In this document: positions 1-11,066 of the stretch, in pieces
Layout: every line of letters begins with the position of its first letter
Position numbering within the stretch: the first letter of the stretch is position 1
Source: Conidiobolus incongruus B7586
Lineage: Eukaryota; Entomophthoromycota; Entomophthoromycetes; Entomophthorales; Conidiobolaceae
DNA: 28,244 bases
Direction: 5' to 3'
Assembly: GCA_000697335.1 (NCBI GenBank)
Contig: JNEM01011800.1
Span: 1 to 28,244, forward strand
Program-made: the position numbers and the translations under genes
Notes under the pieces: generated by a model
Databases searched by the model: none
Seen by the model: only the letters and a program-made list of their open reading frames with translations
Told to the model about the DNA's origin: nothing

Positions 1-100
1 ATATATTATAATTTCTAATAATCTAATATATACAATTATTTTAGTTGTTAATTAGAATATATATATTTTTGATTTTATAACTTACTTTTATAAGTTAGTA
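1..100 (-). mobile_element. Tc1-like transposon, 5' end of a copy running off the window
   Basis: Read on the minus strand, this stretch matches the first 100 bases of the Tc1-like copy at 1902, including the terminal inverted repeat with its AAAGT and ATAAAATCAAAAAT blocks. The terminal base of the repeat has drifted, and a TA follows at 101-102 as expected for a Tc1/mariner target site. Only the transposase-proximal left end of a minus-strand copy is in the window; the rest lies to the left. It belongs to the same family as the copies at 1902 and 4059 but points the other way. Confidence 0.8.
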
Positions 101-102
101 TA

Positions 103-1899
103 TTATATTAATTTTATATTAAAATCTTCCTCTATATTATATTAGTATTTTATTAGTATATTTATAAAATACCAAAAAAAAATTAATAAAAACTATTAGA
201 AACTAATAATTAACTATACTAAATTTATTACTATTTTAAATTTTAATTATAATTTAATTTATTTAAATTTAACACTATATATTATAATAACTCTAAAAAA
301 ATACCCTTATATTATTTTAATGATAATAATAATAGTTTAATTATTAAGTAAATCTAAGACTTTAATCTTTAAAATCTTATTACCTTTCAAAAAACTTATA
401 TTAAATAACTTTTTTTTAAGAAAAACATAACTTAAAAGGTTTAAATCTAATAAACCACCTATTTTATTATTATTAATATATTCAATTATTTACTTAGTGT
501 TTTTAAAGACAAACTAACCATTTATGATAATTTTAAAAACCTTTATAAACTTAAAAATTACCTTAAAAATATAAAAAAATATTTTAATTTAATTCCTAAT
601 AAAAATCTAAAGAATATCTTTAAATTAATCATTTTTTTTGAAAAAATCTACTTATACTTGGTGGTTAACTTATTACAAATTTAATCTTAAAAAATTTTTA
701 AGAAGATAACTCATTACAAAAATATAAACCTTTAAACAATTAGAAAAAAATCTTAAAAAAAGGTATAATTTAAACAATTAAGTTTAATTAACAAGAAAAA
801 ATCTTTTGTAATTTAAATAAATAACTTCTATAAAGTAATTAATTGAGAAATTTAATAAGATATATTTAAATATATTAAATATTACTAAAAAAGAATAAAT
901 CTAAAAGATATTATAATACTTTAATCTTCAAATAAAACTCTAATTAATTAATAAGGAATATTTTAATAATATGTTTTTTTAACTTTTATAATATAATAAT
1001 TATAATATATAATATTTTTTACTTTATAATTAAATTTATTTATCTTAAGAATTAATGTTTTAAAACTTATTTTAACTTACTTAAATTTTAAATGATAAAT
1101 ATTTCTGCTTTAAAACTCTATAAAAAAATCTTTAATAAAAAAATTAAAGTTTATTTTAAAATAAATAAAAACTACTATTATTGTTAAAGGTCTTAGGTTA
1201 ATTATAAAGCTGATAAATATCCCCTTAAAAAACAATATTTATTTAATTATTAATAATTTTAATTTACCAACTATAAATCAAGCTTGAATAATATTAATAT
1301 AACTTTAAAATCACTTTTTTCATAATTAATTAGCAGATTTTAATTTAATCCACAAAAGTTTTAATAAACTAATGATTCTACAAATTAAATTATATATACT
1401 AAAGAGATTTAACTAATTAAATTATTAGAAACTAGAAATATTCTAGTAACTAATATAACTTATGATTTTTTACCTTTAACTATTACTTTATTTTTTATTT
1501 TAACTTGATATTTTATAAACATACTAGTTAATATTTTAATTAACTTTAGCTATTTTAATTATATTATCTCTTCTTTTATTATTTTAAATTATCTTTACCT
1601 ATTTAAAAAAATAGCTTGATAATTAAATATATTAATTATGAAAAATACAATTATTAATAATTTTAATTATAAAATGAAATATTTTATTTTTATCTAAAAG
1701 TTAAAAAAATATTAAAAAAATTATTAATATTAAGTATATTATATTCTTTAGATATATTTTAAATTAATTAGTTAATAATTAGCTAAAAAAATTCTAAAAA
1801 ATGAATTAACTTAAAATCAAATAAAATTAATAAATAAAGATAAATTTGAGAAATAAAAGCTTGAGGATAATTAATTTAAACTAATTAAATAAACTATAG
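103..1899. other. Very AT-rich, RIP-like decayed repeat DNA, unassigned
   Basis: No open frame of useful length, RNA gene or recognisable domain was found on either strand. The composition is nearly all A and T, with TpA favoured and CpA/TpG scarce, as in the identified elements on either side. It is probably older mobile-element sequence into which the Tc1-like copies jumped. It could belong to the Ty3/gypsy fossil that continues at 3475, but I could not recognise gag or protease in it. Confidence 0.5.
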
Positions 1900-1901
1900 T
1901 A

Positions 1902-3472
1902 CACTGACCTGCAAAAGTGAGTCATAAAATCAAAAATATATATATTTTAATTAATAACTAAAACAATTGTATATATTAGATTACTTGAAACTATAATATA
2001 TAATTAAGGTATATTATTTAATAATAGATATATATTTTTAGATATATTAAATAAATTATTACCAAAAATATTAACCCTTAAAATTTAACTAAAATAAGTT
2101 ATAAATTTGTAGGTTTTTGAGATAAAAGGATATATTTAACAATATATAACTATATCTTTTTTCTCCCTTTGTTATTATTTTATATAATATTTTACAAATA
2201 TATTAAATTTTTTTTATTAATATTATTATACTTAAATCCCTCTCTAAAAAAATCTACTTGTATATTAATTAACTTTATAAAGAAGGTAAATCAACTTATA
2301 ATATTACTAGAATTACTAGTGTTAATTAGTTTACTATAGTTAAATTTGTTAAGAATAACAATAAAAACACATTTAAACTTAAACTTAAATATATTAAGAT
2401 TATAGATAAATATGATAAGAAATATATTTATAAGTTAATTAATATAGGTAAATATAATATTATTGTAGAAATACAACAAGAATTATAAGACTATATAAAA
2501 ATATTAGTTAACACTAATACTATTATACATGTTTTATATTAGTATAAATATCACTCACTCTTCAAGAAAAAACACCTTTAACTAAAAAAATCCCATTATA
2601 AAGTTAGGTGGGAGTTTAAATATTGCTATTAATGTTAAACTAAAATTAATTAGAGTAAAGTTATTTAATTTAATGAAACAAAAATATATTTTAATAAATT
2701 TAATAAAAAAGCTAAATGCTTTAAAAATGATACAAAATAACTTTATGACTATCATGTTAATTTTACCCAAAAGTATAATAATAGGTTAATTATTGTTTAA
2801 GGATATATTTTATCTTTAGGTATAAGTTATCTTTATAAAGTTAATAAGGGAATTAATATTAAAATATACTAAAGTATTTTAAATAATAAATTAAAAAAAT
2901 TATTGAATAATATAGATTAAATAAATCTAATGTTATTTTCCATTAAGATAATACTTTTTATTATACTATAGCTTTTATTATTAAATAACTTAAAAATAAC
3001 AAGATAATAGTTATAAAATAGCTTTTTGAATTTTTTAACTTTAACCTAATTAAACACCTTTGGGATTAATTAAAAAAAGCTATTAAATTTTTCCCCCTAG
3101 TAAAAAATTTAAATCAACTTTAAAAATATGTTTAAGAAGTATAAAATAAGATTAATTTTTTTTAGTATAGAAAGTTAATTGATTCTATACCCTACAAACT
3201 TAAAAAAGTTAAAAAAGCTAAAGGTAGATATATTAGGTTTTAATTTTTTTTATCACCAAAAACCTATAAATTTATAACTTACCTTATGTAAAATTTAAGT
3301 ATTTATATTTTAACCAATTAATAACTAAATATTATCATATAATGATATATATTATTAATAAATATAATAGATTTTAATTATTTAATTTAAGTTTATTTTA
3401 TTAAATATTAATTAAGTTATTAGTAAAAATATAAGTGTTTTTGATTTTATAACTTACTTTTATAGGTTAATG
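1902..3472 (+). mobile_element. Tc1-like DD34E DNA transposon, full length, inactivated (copy A)
   Basis: The 1,571-bp element begins CACTGACCTGCAAAAGTGAG and ends in the matching inverted repeat, flanked by TA at 1900-1901 and 3473-3474. These are standard Tc1/mariner ends and target duplication. The decayed transposase reads left to right in about 2270-3240. Recognisable pieces are the helix-turn-helix region, a QDN-type second aspartate near 2946, the HLWD block near 3055 and a conserved C-terminal tail near 3180-3240. Many stops lie in frame, and most fit tryptophan or glutamine codons changed by G-to-A or C-to-T. It cannot encode a transposase. It shares its full length with the copy at 4059. 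Confidence 0.88.
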
Positions 3473-3474
3473 TA

Positions 3475-4056
3475 TAAAAAAATCAATATAAAAAACTTTT
3501 TAAAAACTTTAATATTTTATAAAAATATATATTTGTTTATTATTTATCTATTAATACTTTATTTGTTAATATTAATGAAATTATCACTAGTAACTACTTT
3601 TTATATAATATAATAAGTTAATTTGCTAATATTTTTAAACTTATAAATAAATTACCTTTTAAATATAATATTAAATATTAAATTAAATTTTTTTTAACTA
3701 CACAACTATATTTAAAGTTTACTTACTATGTATCTTTTGAAAAATATTAAATTTTAAAAAAAAAAAATCTAAAAATTACTTGAAAATAAATACATTAAAC
3801 TTTTTTCCTAATTATAAAAATATTTAATTTTTTTATATAAAAGGTTAATAATAGTTAAAAATTATATATTAATAATTATGTTTTAAACTTTATAACTATT
3901 AAAAATAAAACTTTATTATTAAACTTATATGATGTTAAAGATAAGTAACTTAAATCAACCATATTCACTAAATTATATGTTAAAAATAATTATTTTAGTA
4001 TTAAAGTTAAAGAAAATTCTATTTTTTTAACTACTTTTAATATTCTATTAAGCTAT
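3475..4056 (+). mobile_element. Ty3/gypsy LTR-retrotransposon pol fossil, first reverse-transcriptase part
   Basis: About 3826-4056 reads on the plus strand as the front half of a Ty3/gypsy reverse transcriptase. It contains the TIFTKL...VKN..F segment that corresponds to the family's first catalytic motif, followed by the IKVKE and TTFN blocks. Upstream bases 3475-3825 are AT-rich and may hold the region before the RT domain. The element is an old, heavily decayed fossil with many breaks. It is interrupted at 4057-4058 by insertion of Tc1-like copy B, and further RT sequence is seen from about 6090. The family is judged from motif order only. Confidence 0.62.
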
Positions 4057-4058
4057 TA

Positions 4059-5631
4059 CACTAACCTACAAAAGTAAGTTATAAAATCAAAAATATATAT
4101 ATTTTAATTAATAATTAAAACAATTGTATATATTAGATTACTTAAAACTATAATATATAATTAAAGTATATTATTTAATAATAGATAAATATATTTAGAT
4201 ATATTTAGTAAACTATTAGTAAAAATACTATCCCTTAAAATTTAACTAAAATAAGTTATAAATTTGTAGGTTTTTGAGATAAAAGGATATATTTAATAAT
4301 ATATAACCATATCTTTTTTCTCTCTTTGCTATTATTTTATATAATATTTTACAGATATACTAAATTTTTTTTATTAGTATTATTATACTTAAATCCCTCT
4401 TTAAAAAAATCCACTTGTATATTAATCAACTTTATAAAAAAAGTAAATCAACTTGTGATATTGCTAGAATTACTAGTGTTAACTAGTTTACTATAGTTAA
4501 AGTTATTAAGAGTAACAATAAAGAAACATTTAAACTTAAACTTAAATATGTTAAAATCATAGATAAATATAATAAAAAGTATATTTGTAGGTTGGTTAGT
4601 ATAGGCAAGTGTAGTACTACTGTAGAAATATAGTAGGAACTATAAAACTATATAAGAATATTAGTTAGCACTAATATTATTATATGTGCTTTACATTAAT
4701 ATAGATACCACTTACATTTTAAGAAAAAACACCCTTAACTAAAGAAATCCCACTATAAAACTAGGTGGGAGTTTAAATGTCATCACTAATGTTAAACTAA
4801 AACTAATTAGAGTAAGGTTATTTAATCTAATGAAATAAAAATATACTTTAGTAGATTTAATAAAAAAGCTAGATACTTTAAAAATGATGTAGAATTATTT
4901 TGTGACTATTATATTAATTTTACCTAAAAGTATAATAGTAGGTTAATTATTATTTGGGGATGTATATTATCTTTAGGTATAGGGTATCTTTATAAAGTTA
5001 ATAAGGGAATTAATATTGAGATATACTAAAGTATTCTGAATAATAAATTGAAAAAAACTATTGAATAATATAGGTTAAATAAATCTAATGTTATTTTCTA
5101 GTAAGATAATGCCTCTTGTTATATTACAGCTTCTATTACTAAATAACTTAAAAATAACAAGATAACAGTTATAGAGTGGTTTTTTTAATCTCTTAACTTT
5201 AATCTAATTAAACACCTTTAGGATTAGTTAAAAAAAGTTATTAAAGTTTTCCCCCCAGCAAAAAATTTAAATCAACTTTAAGAATATATTTAAGAAGTAT
5301 AAAACAAGATTAACTTTTCTTAATATAAGAAGTTAGTTAACTTTATACCCCACAAACTTAAAGAAGTTAGAAAAGTTAAAGATAAATACATTAAGTTTTA
5401 ATTTTTTTTTATCATCAAAAACCTATAAATTTATAACTTACTTTAGGTAAAATTTAAAGGTTTATATTTTAACTAATTAATAACTAAATATTATAATTTA
5501 ATAATATATATAACTAATAAATATAATAGATTTTAATTATTTAATTTAGGTTTATTTTATTAAATATTAATTAAGTTATTAGTAAAAATCTAGGTGTTTT
5601 TGATTTTATTACTCACTTTTATAAATTAGTG
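4059..5631 (+). mobile_element. Tc1-like DD34E DNA transposon, full length, inactivated (copy B)
   Basis: The 1,573-bp second copy, same orientation as copy A, is flanked by TA at 4057-4058 and 5632-5633. Inverted repeats begin CACTAACCTACAAAAGTAAG and end in the complement. It is slightly better preserved than copy A. The transposase region (about 4430-5400) shows QDN-like, VIEW and HLWD-like landmarks. The spacing from the second aspartate (near 5105) to the third catalytic position is 34 residues, hence DD34E, but that last position now reads Lys (AAA for GAA). Several in-frame stops sit where Trp or Gln is expected. It inserted into the reverse-transcriptase region of a Ty3/gypsy fossil, so it is younger than that element. 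Confidence 0.88.
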
Positions 5632-5633
5632 TA

Positions 5634-6089
5634 TAAATTTACTATTATAAACTATAAGTGTAGTGGTAGTTAAACAAATATAGTGTAGAGGAAGACTTAA
5701 TATAAAAGTAGTGTGGTGTAAAACATAATAATATAATGTGGCTATAGTGTATAAGTATAAACAAAGTTTAATTAAGCTTCAAACTAGGATGAGTCACTAA
5801 TATATTAAGATTTATATTAGGTAGTGTTAATATCCTATAATATTAATAGAATATAGTCTCAATTTTAGAAATAGTGCAAAAGTAAAAAATAGTAAGAATT
5901 GAGAAGAAAAAAGAAGAACCTAGTTTATTAGATAATTTAATACTATTTATACAATTAATTTAACTATATAAGTATAAATTAATCATATAATTTATAGTTA
6001 ATTGGATTATATGAAAGTGTATATAAGAATTTAAAGAACTAGTCTCTTAATATAAACTTTAAATTATATAATATCCTTGTAACTTATAC
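5634..6089. mobile_element. Possible LTR-like insert (solo LTR?) interrupting the Ty3/gypsy fossil
   Basis: This block of about 450 bp lies between the Tc1-like copy and the point where reverse-transcriptase similarity resumes. It has no coding similarity, is richer in TGTAG/GTGTA words than its neighbours, and carries a TATATAAG box at 6020-6027. A start-like CTAGTCTCTT and then a TATCCTTGTAAC stretch follow, an arrangement reminiscent of a retrotransposon LTR promoter. Neither end has clear target-site duplications that I can prove, so a solo LTR is an inference. It is an old fossil either way. Confidence 0.3.
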
Positions 6090-6800
6090 TTAATTTTTTA
6101 ATTCCCTTTTTAACTTTATTTTTAATAACTTAATTATTATTTACTTTCATAATATTTTAATTTATTTAAAAACTAAAAAAAATATTTAATATGTTAATTA
6201 AATCTTAAAAATTATTCAAGAGTATAAATTATATTTAAAACAATCAAAATATATATTTAATACCTTTTTTATCTTTTTCTATAATTATATTATTTTTGTT
6301 AAAAATTATTATTGATTTAACTAAAATTAATATTATATAAAATTTTACTATATTTATAAATACAAATCAACTTATATTTTGACTCAAATTATTAAATTAT
6401 CTTAAAGATTTTATTAACTCTTTTGTTAAACTTATAACTTCTTTAACTAATCTCTTAAGAAAAAACACTCTTTTTAAATAAACCCTACTATATATTTTTT
6501 ATATAAATTTTTTAACTTTCTATATTACTAATGTTTTTACTTTATTTATTTTTAATCTTAAATTACCAATTATTATTTTTACTAACTTTAATTCTTTTAT
6601 AATTAGTGGATAATTAACTCAATTTAAATTTAATTTATAATTTACCTTTTAACTATAGAATAAAATAATAAATAAAAGAGAATAAGTTAAATTTAACTTT
6701 ACAAATGTTATTTTAAAGCTAATAATATTCTATTTAAAAAAAAAGCTAGCTAAATTAAAATACCTAGTTTATAAATAAAAACTTTTTACTTTGGTAGAAA
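6090..6800 (+). mobile_element. Ty3/gypsy LTR-retrotransposon pol fossil, RT palm and RNase H part
   Basis: On the plus strand, about 6090-6270 resembles the Ty3/gypsy RT palm around the YxDD box. An ILIYLKT-like segment near 6150 is followed by ILKIIQEYKLYLKQSK. About 6380-6480 resembles the RT to RNase H junction (a FINSFVKLITSLTNLL stretch), and about 6540-6700 loosely resembles the start of RNase H. It has the same orientation as the RT piece at 3826-4056 and probably comes from the same insertion, now separated by Tc1-like copy B and the block at 5634. It is old and broken many times. No integrase is recognisable in the window. Confidence 0.62.
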
Positions 6801-7124
6801 TAATTAAAAATCATTTATATTTATTATTTTGTAAATTTTTTTTAATACTTATAAATTATAAATTACTAATCTATTTAATACTTAAAAATATTTATTAAAA
6901 ATATAAATTAAATAAATTAAAACTATCTAAATATACTATTTCATTATCTAATATCTTTTAGGTTAGTAAAACTATATTGTAGATATTTTGCTAAGAAATC
7001 TTATATATTTATCTTTTTATTTTAATTATAAATGTTTAACAAATATTAACTTAACTATTAGTAATGAAGAAAATTAAAAATTTATTAAATTATTTTAAGA
7101 AACACTATTATTACCTTGAATTTA
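6801..7124. other. RIP-like AT-rich sequence, unassigned
   Basis: No gene or motif can be recognised. The position, directly after the RNase H-like segment and before the mariner element, suggests further decayed retrotransposon sequence. Confidence 0.4.
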
Positions 7125-8402
7125 AAATAATGGGAAATTTTTTAATTTCTGATTTTTCAAACATATTATTAGTTTGAAATAAATAAATATATACAAAGTT
7201 AATAGGAAATTATATATTTTTAATATATATATATTAGTTTTTTTGATTAAAAAATTAACTTTTTAAAATTGGTTGTTTAATTTAATCATGCTTAAACCAA
7301 ATACTAATCATCAAAAGTCTTTTAATTTAGTATCAGCAAAACTTAACCATTAACCCTCTAAAATTATTTAAAATTTATAAGCAGCTTTTAGTAATGAAGC
7401 ATTATCTAAATCAACAATTTATTGCTAGGTAAATTACTTTAAAGCTAAGAGAGAAACTATTCAAAACCTGCTAAAATCTAAAAGACTAACTTTAACTGTT
7501 ATTCTTTCAATTGTAAATAGAGTGAAAAAATATATTGAAAAGCACTTTTTTATTTTAGCTAGAGAATTATCTAAGCACTTTAATATTAGTTTTACAAGTA
7601 TTTTATATGTTTTAAAGTTTAAACTAAAATTAATAAATAAAAATATAAAATAGGTACCTTATAATTTAACTAAAGCTTAAAAAAAAGCTAGAATAACTAT
7701 TGCTAAACAAAACCTATTAAAATATTACTAGAAGCTTAAACTTTTACAGCAAATAATTATAATTGATGAATTTTAGATCCCTATGTATAATCCTTCACTA
7801 AAACACAAATTAAGATGCTAGATTAAGCTAAATCAACCCCCTTCACAAATCCCTTTAAATAAACATTTTATTAATAAGCAAATGTTAATTATTGTAATAG
7901 ATTATAATAATATATGCTATTCTTATTTAGTTTTTGAAGGAAAATCAATTAATAATAAACTATATATTGCTTTTTTAAATAAAAGTATTTCTAATTGGTG
8001 TTTGCAATATAATTTGAGAAGACCTATTATTTTACATGATAATTGTAAAATACATAAATCTAAAGCTGTAAAAAACTTTCTAATTAAAAATAACTGGAAA
8101 AAACTACCACATCTAGTATATTCTTTTGATTATAACCTATGTGATTATAATTGCTTTAGGCAATTAAAAAACCAGCTTACAGGAAAGAAAATTTCTGTAA
8201 GAAAATTTAATTGATTTGTGAAACATCAAATTTCAGTCTTTAATAAAAAAAATTGTATTTTAAGTGTTAGAAGTTTGCTAAAAATATAACAAAAAGTTAT
8301 TAATAATAAAAGAGACTATTAAATTTATATTATATATTTATTTTAATATATTATATATTCAAATGTTTATTTATTTTTAATTGTAAAAAATTCCCATTAT
8401 TA
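7125..8402 (+). mobile_element. mariner (DD34D) DNA transposon, full length, inactivated
   Basis: The element of about 1.28 kb, a typical mariner size, is bounded by the inverted repeats AATAATGGGAA...TTTTTTA at about 7126-7143 and its complement at about 8383-8401. TA dinucleotides sit near each end (7123-7124 and about 8401-8402), but base drift leaves the outer boundary uncertain by one to three bases. It contains one transposase frame at 7288-8322. It is not related in sequence to the Tc1-like copies nearby. It marks the right edge of the RIP-like zone: immediately beyond it, CpA and TpG words become common. Confidence 0.85.
7288..8322 (+). pseudogene. mariner transposase, full-length frame with in-frame stops
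   Basis: From ATG at 7288 to TAA at 8322 the frame runs 344 codons, the normal length for a mariner transposase, with no frameshift that I can find. It contains about eleven internal stops: three between 7340 and 7380, then for example 7426, 7651, 7678, 7729, 7774, 7819 and 8212. Most fit TGG (Trp) or CAA (Gln) altered by a single transition. Recognisable family blocks are ALSKSTIY (paired-like HTH), VPYNLT, the DE of the first catalytic position (7768-7773), LHDN of the second and CDYN of the third, with exactly 34 residues between the last two (DD34D). The longest open piece is 7882-8214. The C-terminal QKVINNKRDY block is intact. It is inactive; the decay is point mutation only. Confidence 0.88.
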
Positions 8403-9577
8403 AAAATATAGAGTAATATTATGTAATGTTTGAAAATTAATTGAATTGAATGAAAATAGTCAGATTTGAATAATTTAGAAAATAATCTTGTAATGAAATA
8501 TATTTGATAATATATTAAATTTTCAATATTAGCTTATTTTATTAAAAATAATCAGTTTTATAACTATATGATTAGATATTAGACAAATATTTAATCAATT
8601 TTTTCATTTGTAAAATAGTAAAAAATATTTGTTTAAAACCAATTATTTCAAAAGTTATTAAATTTAAACAAATTAGATATAATATTTTTATATTATATAA
8701 TTAAATAGTTTAATTTACTCAATTATAAATAATATTTAATTATCAAAAAACTTTAATTTTTTTGTTCAATAAACATATTTTAATTCATATCTATAATGAA
8801 TAATGTATATAATCAAAATATTGATTTATATTAATCTTAATAGTTTTTTGTTATCCCTGAAATTAAGGAAAATCCTCAATTTATAGGAACAAACTAATTT
8901 TATTAATAATTCAAATATAATATATACTCTTTATTATTTGATTATAAAATGATGAAAGAATTAAAATTATTTTACAACTGTTCAATATATATTCAATTAA
9001 ACTTATTAATTAGCTAAAGTAAATTATTTAATTTGAAATGATATAATTTTTATAATTACTATTATTCATAAAATTTATATTATGGTTCATTAGGATATTA
9101 ATGACATGACCATATTAGATAATTCCATCATTATTTTTATAACTATTAGAGCTAAACTAATTCTTACTTAATTTATTAGCCTACATATAATTCAATTGAT
9201 TCACTAATGTCAATACATAATCCAATTTATAATCAACACTTAAATATTAAAGTGGATATTTGTCAAGTATTTTATGACAAATTCGTTAGATTTACTCAAT
9301 ATACTAAAAATGATGAAAAATTGATATGGTAATGATTTAGAATTTCATGTTATTGTTTAATACAAATAAAATTATTTTGAATAAGTTGGAGTAATAAACT
9401 ATAAAAAATTACGTATATAGAAATAGAGCATCTCAAAAAATCTTTCATTAAATATAATCCAATCATTCAAATTTTTGAATCTAAAATAAAATTTAATAAT
9501 TTTCTAAATTTATTAATGTTATTGAGTGAATAAAAAAGTAAGGAAAATGGCAAATTTGAGGGATATGTTAAGGAAAA
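8403..9577. other. AT-rich intergenic DNA
   Basis: No gene is supported. Composition shifts here to host-like spacer with frequent TGAAT, CAATT and GATTG words. A 41-codon frame at 9207-9332 is within chance for this composition. The right part should hold the 3' untranslated region and poly(A) signals of the Yippee-like gene. Confidence 0.6.
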
Positions 9578-10251
9578 TTAATCATCTGAAGAAGTTGAAA
9601 TTGTAGTAAATAGGGGACGTTCCAAAATGAACATACCTTCCTTATACTTTTGACTCTCTTCAAAAGCTTTTAACTAAATCAAAAAATTAAAGTTAGTCCC
9701 ATAATTTTGTAAAATTTTTATAAATACAAAATTATTGAAGGTGATTGGGACTGGTGGTGGTAGTGGAGGATAGACATATTGAATGAGAAAATTTTAGAGG
9801 GAACCTGCCCTGACTGGATTGAATGGGAACCAATCAAATCCCCAGGTTGATTTTATGGCCAACAATTAATTTGAACTATTACTTACATATTTCCACCCAA
9901 GTATAGTTTCACAGCTAACGCAACTAATATCACACACCGTATGTAGTCCTGTTAGCATATTACGATCCTCTGGAAGGCCTTCTAATACGTTAACTCTATT
10001 AAATAAAGTTAATATATTCTTCAACAATTATATAAGGTATTTTTAATTACACATGCTTAAATAAATAAGCTTGACCGTGTTGACCGTGAAAAGACTAATA
10101 ATCAAATAAATTAGTAATTTATTATAGTTTGAGTATTATTGTTATTAATTACTTTTGATATAATCTCGTCTCTGGTAGAGAGGTGAGTTCTGCAAGTGCA
10201 GCAAGCTAAAACCCTACTACCTCTCAAATATTCTCTATAAATTAAACCCAT
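9578..10251 (-). CDS. Yippee-like zinc-binding protein (MOH1/YPEL family), four exons
   Basis: Spliced minus-strand gene of 115 aa. Exons: 10153-10251, 10051-10094, 9887-9995 and 9578-9673. Introns are 58, 55 and 213 nt, all GTA...TAG. The product has the Yippee fold signature: an N-terminal [11 protein letters not shown], a first CxxC (C17, C20), [32 protein letters not shown], a second CxxC in DISCVSC, GWKY, and [13 protein letters not shown] near the C-terminus. The four cysteines bind zinc in this family. Yippee proteins are small, highly conserved and related to cereblon's and Mis18's zinc domains. Their molecular role is poorly defined; yeast MOH1 has been tied to stationary phase. The start codon gives the usual MGL opening, and the family pattern is unbroken across all three splice joins. 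Confidence 0.92.
9674..9886 (-). other. Unusually long intron 3 of the Yippee-like gene
   Basis: At 213 nt it is three to four times longer than the other introns here. Its ends are normal (GTAAGT and GATTTAG, with an ACTAAC branch-like site near 9692-9697). The middle is less AT-rich than other introns and holds two tandem small dyads: AGGG/CCCT at 9797-9810 and GATTG/CAATC at 9816-9834. The flanking exons already give a gap-free Yippee sequence, so no cassette exon is needed. Confidence 0.75.
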
Positions 10252-11042
10252 TACTAAATTTTTAAGTTGAGATTTCAATTGGAAACTTATTAATGAACAG
10301 AAAAGAGATAAAAAGTAAAATTGAGAAAGTCAATCTAATAGCAGACGTAGTAAAGAATAGAATAAATAATATTAACTTGAATTAAAGCACTTGAAAAATT
10401 TAAATTTTTATTGAAGTGGGAAAGGTAGTAGAGTTTTAGTACAATTAAAGGATGTAATTCCAATTAACCATAATTCCATTTTTTAAATGTTCGTTATCCT
10501 AGTCACATATATAATCCTTCAAACTGTTAGTTATAATGAATTTTTGAGTGATTGGTTGATGAATAGCTTGACTCCATGAATATGATGCTGAATGATTTAT
10601 TTGATTTGTCACTCATTTCATCATTCTGAAGTGCAATTTGTCCTTCTTTATCTCTTTTCCATCATTCAATTTATTATCTTTTTTAGTTTCACAAACTCAA
10701 GGATGATCCAAGCTCAAAAAATTGAATTTCACACTTTAAATACTGAATAATTATTAGAAAATACCAATTTATCAATTTTTTGATAGTAATTATTTCAATA
10801 AATATAATATAAAATTCTTTCCAGTTTAAATAATTCATGATTTGCAAGAGTTGTGTTGTATTACAATAATTATTAGAAAATCATATTTTATTTTTGATAT
10901 TTATATTGTAACACTCAGAATCATGTTTAATTGAACAAAGGGAGTCTTTGGTTGAACTTATGATGTAATCACTGTTTCAATCTCATAAATACTCTGTTTA
11001 TTGTAATTTGTATTGATAATCGAATATATTGATTATAGAGTA

Positions 11043-11066
11043 GATTGATAGATTGATAGATTGATA
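11043..11066. repeat. Octanucleotide microsatellite (GATTGATA)x3
   Basis: Three perfect tandem copies of an 8-base unit in intergenic DNA. Confidence 0.9.

Noticed and set aside
1081-1240. Possible retrotransposon gag zinc-knuckle-like segment
   Set aside because: Cysteine and histidine spacing does not match a CCHC knuckle, so I left the region unassigned.
2582-2770. 62-codon minus-strand frame
   Set aside because: Antisense inside the Tc1-like transposase remnant.
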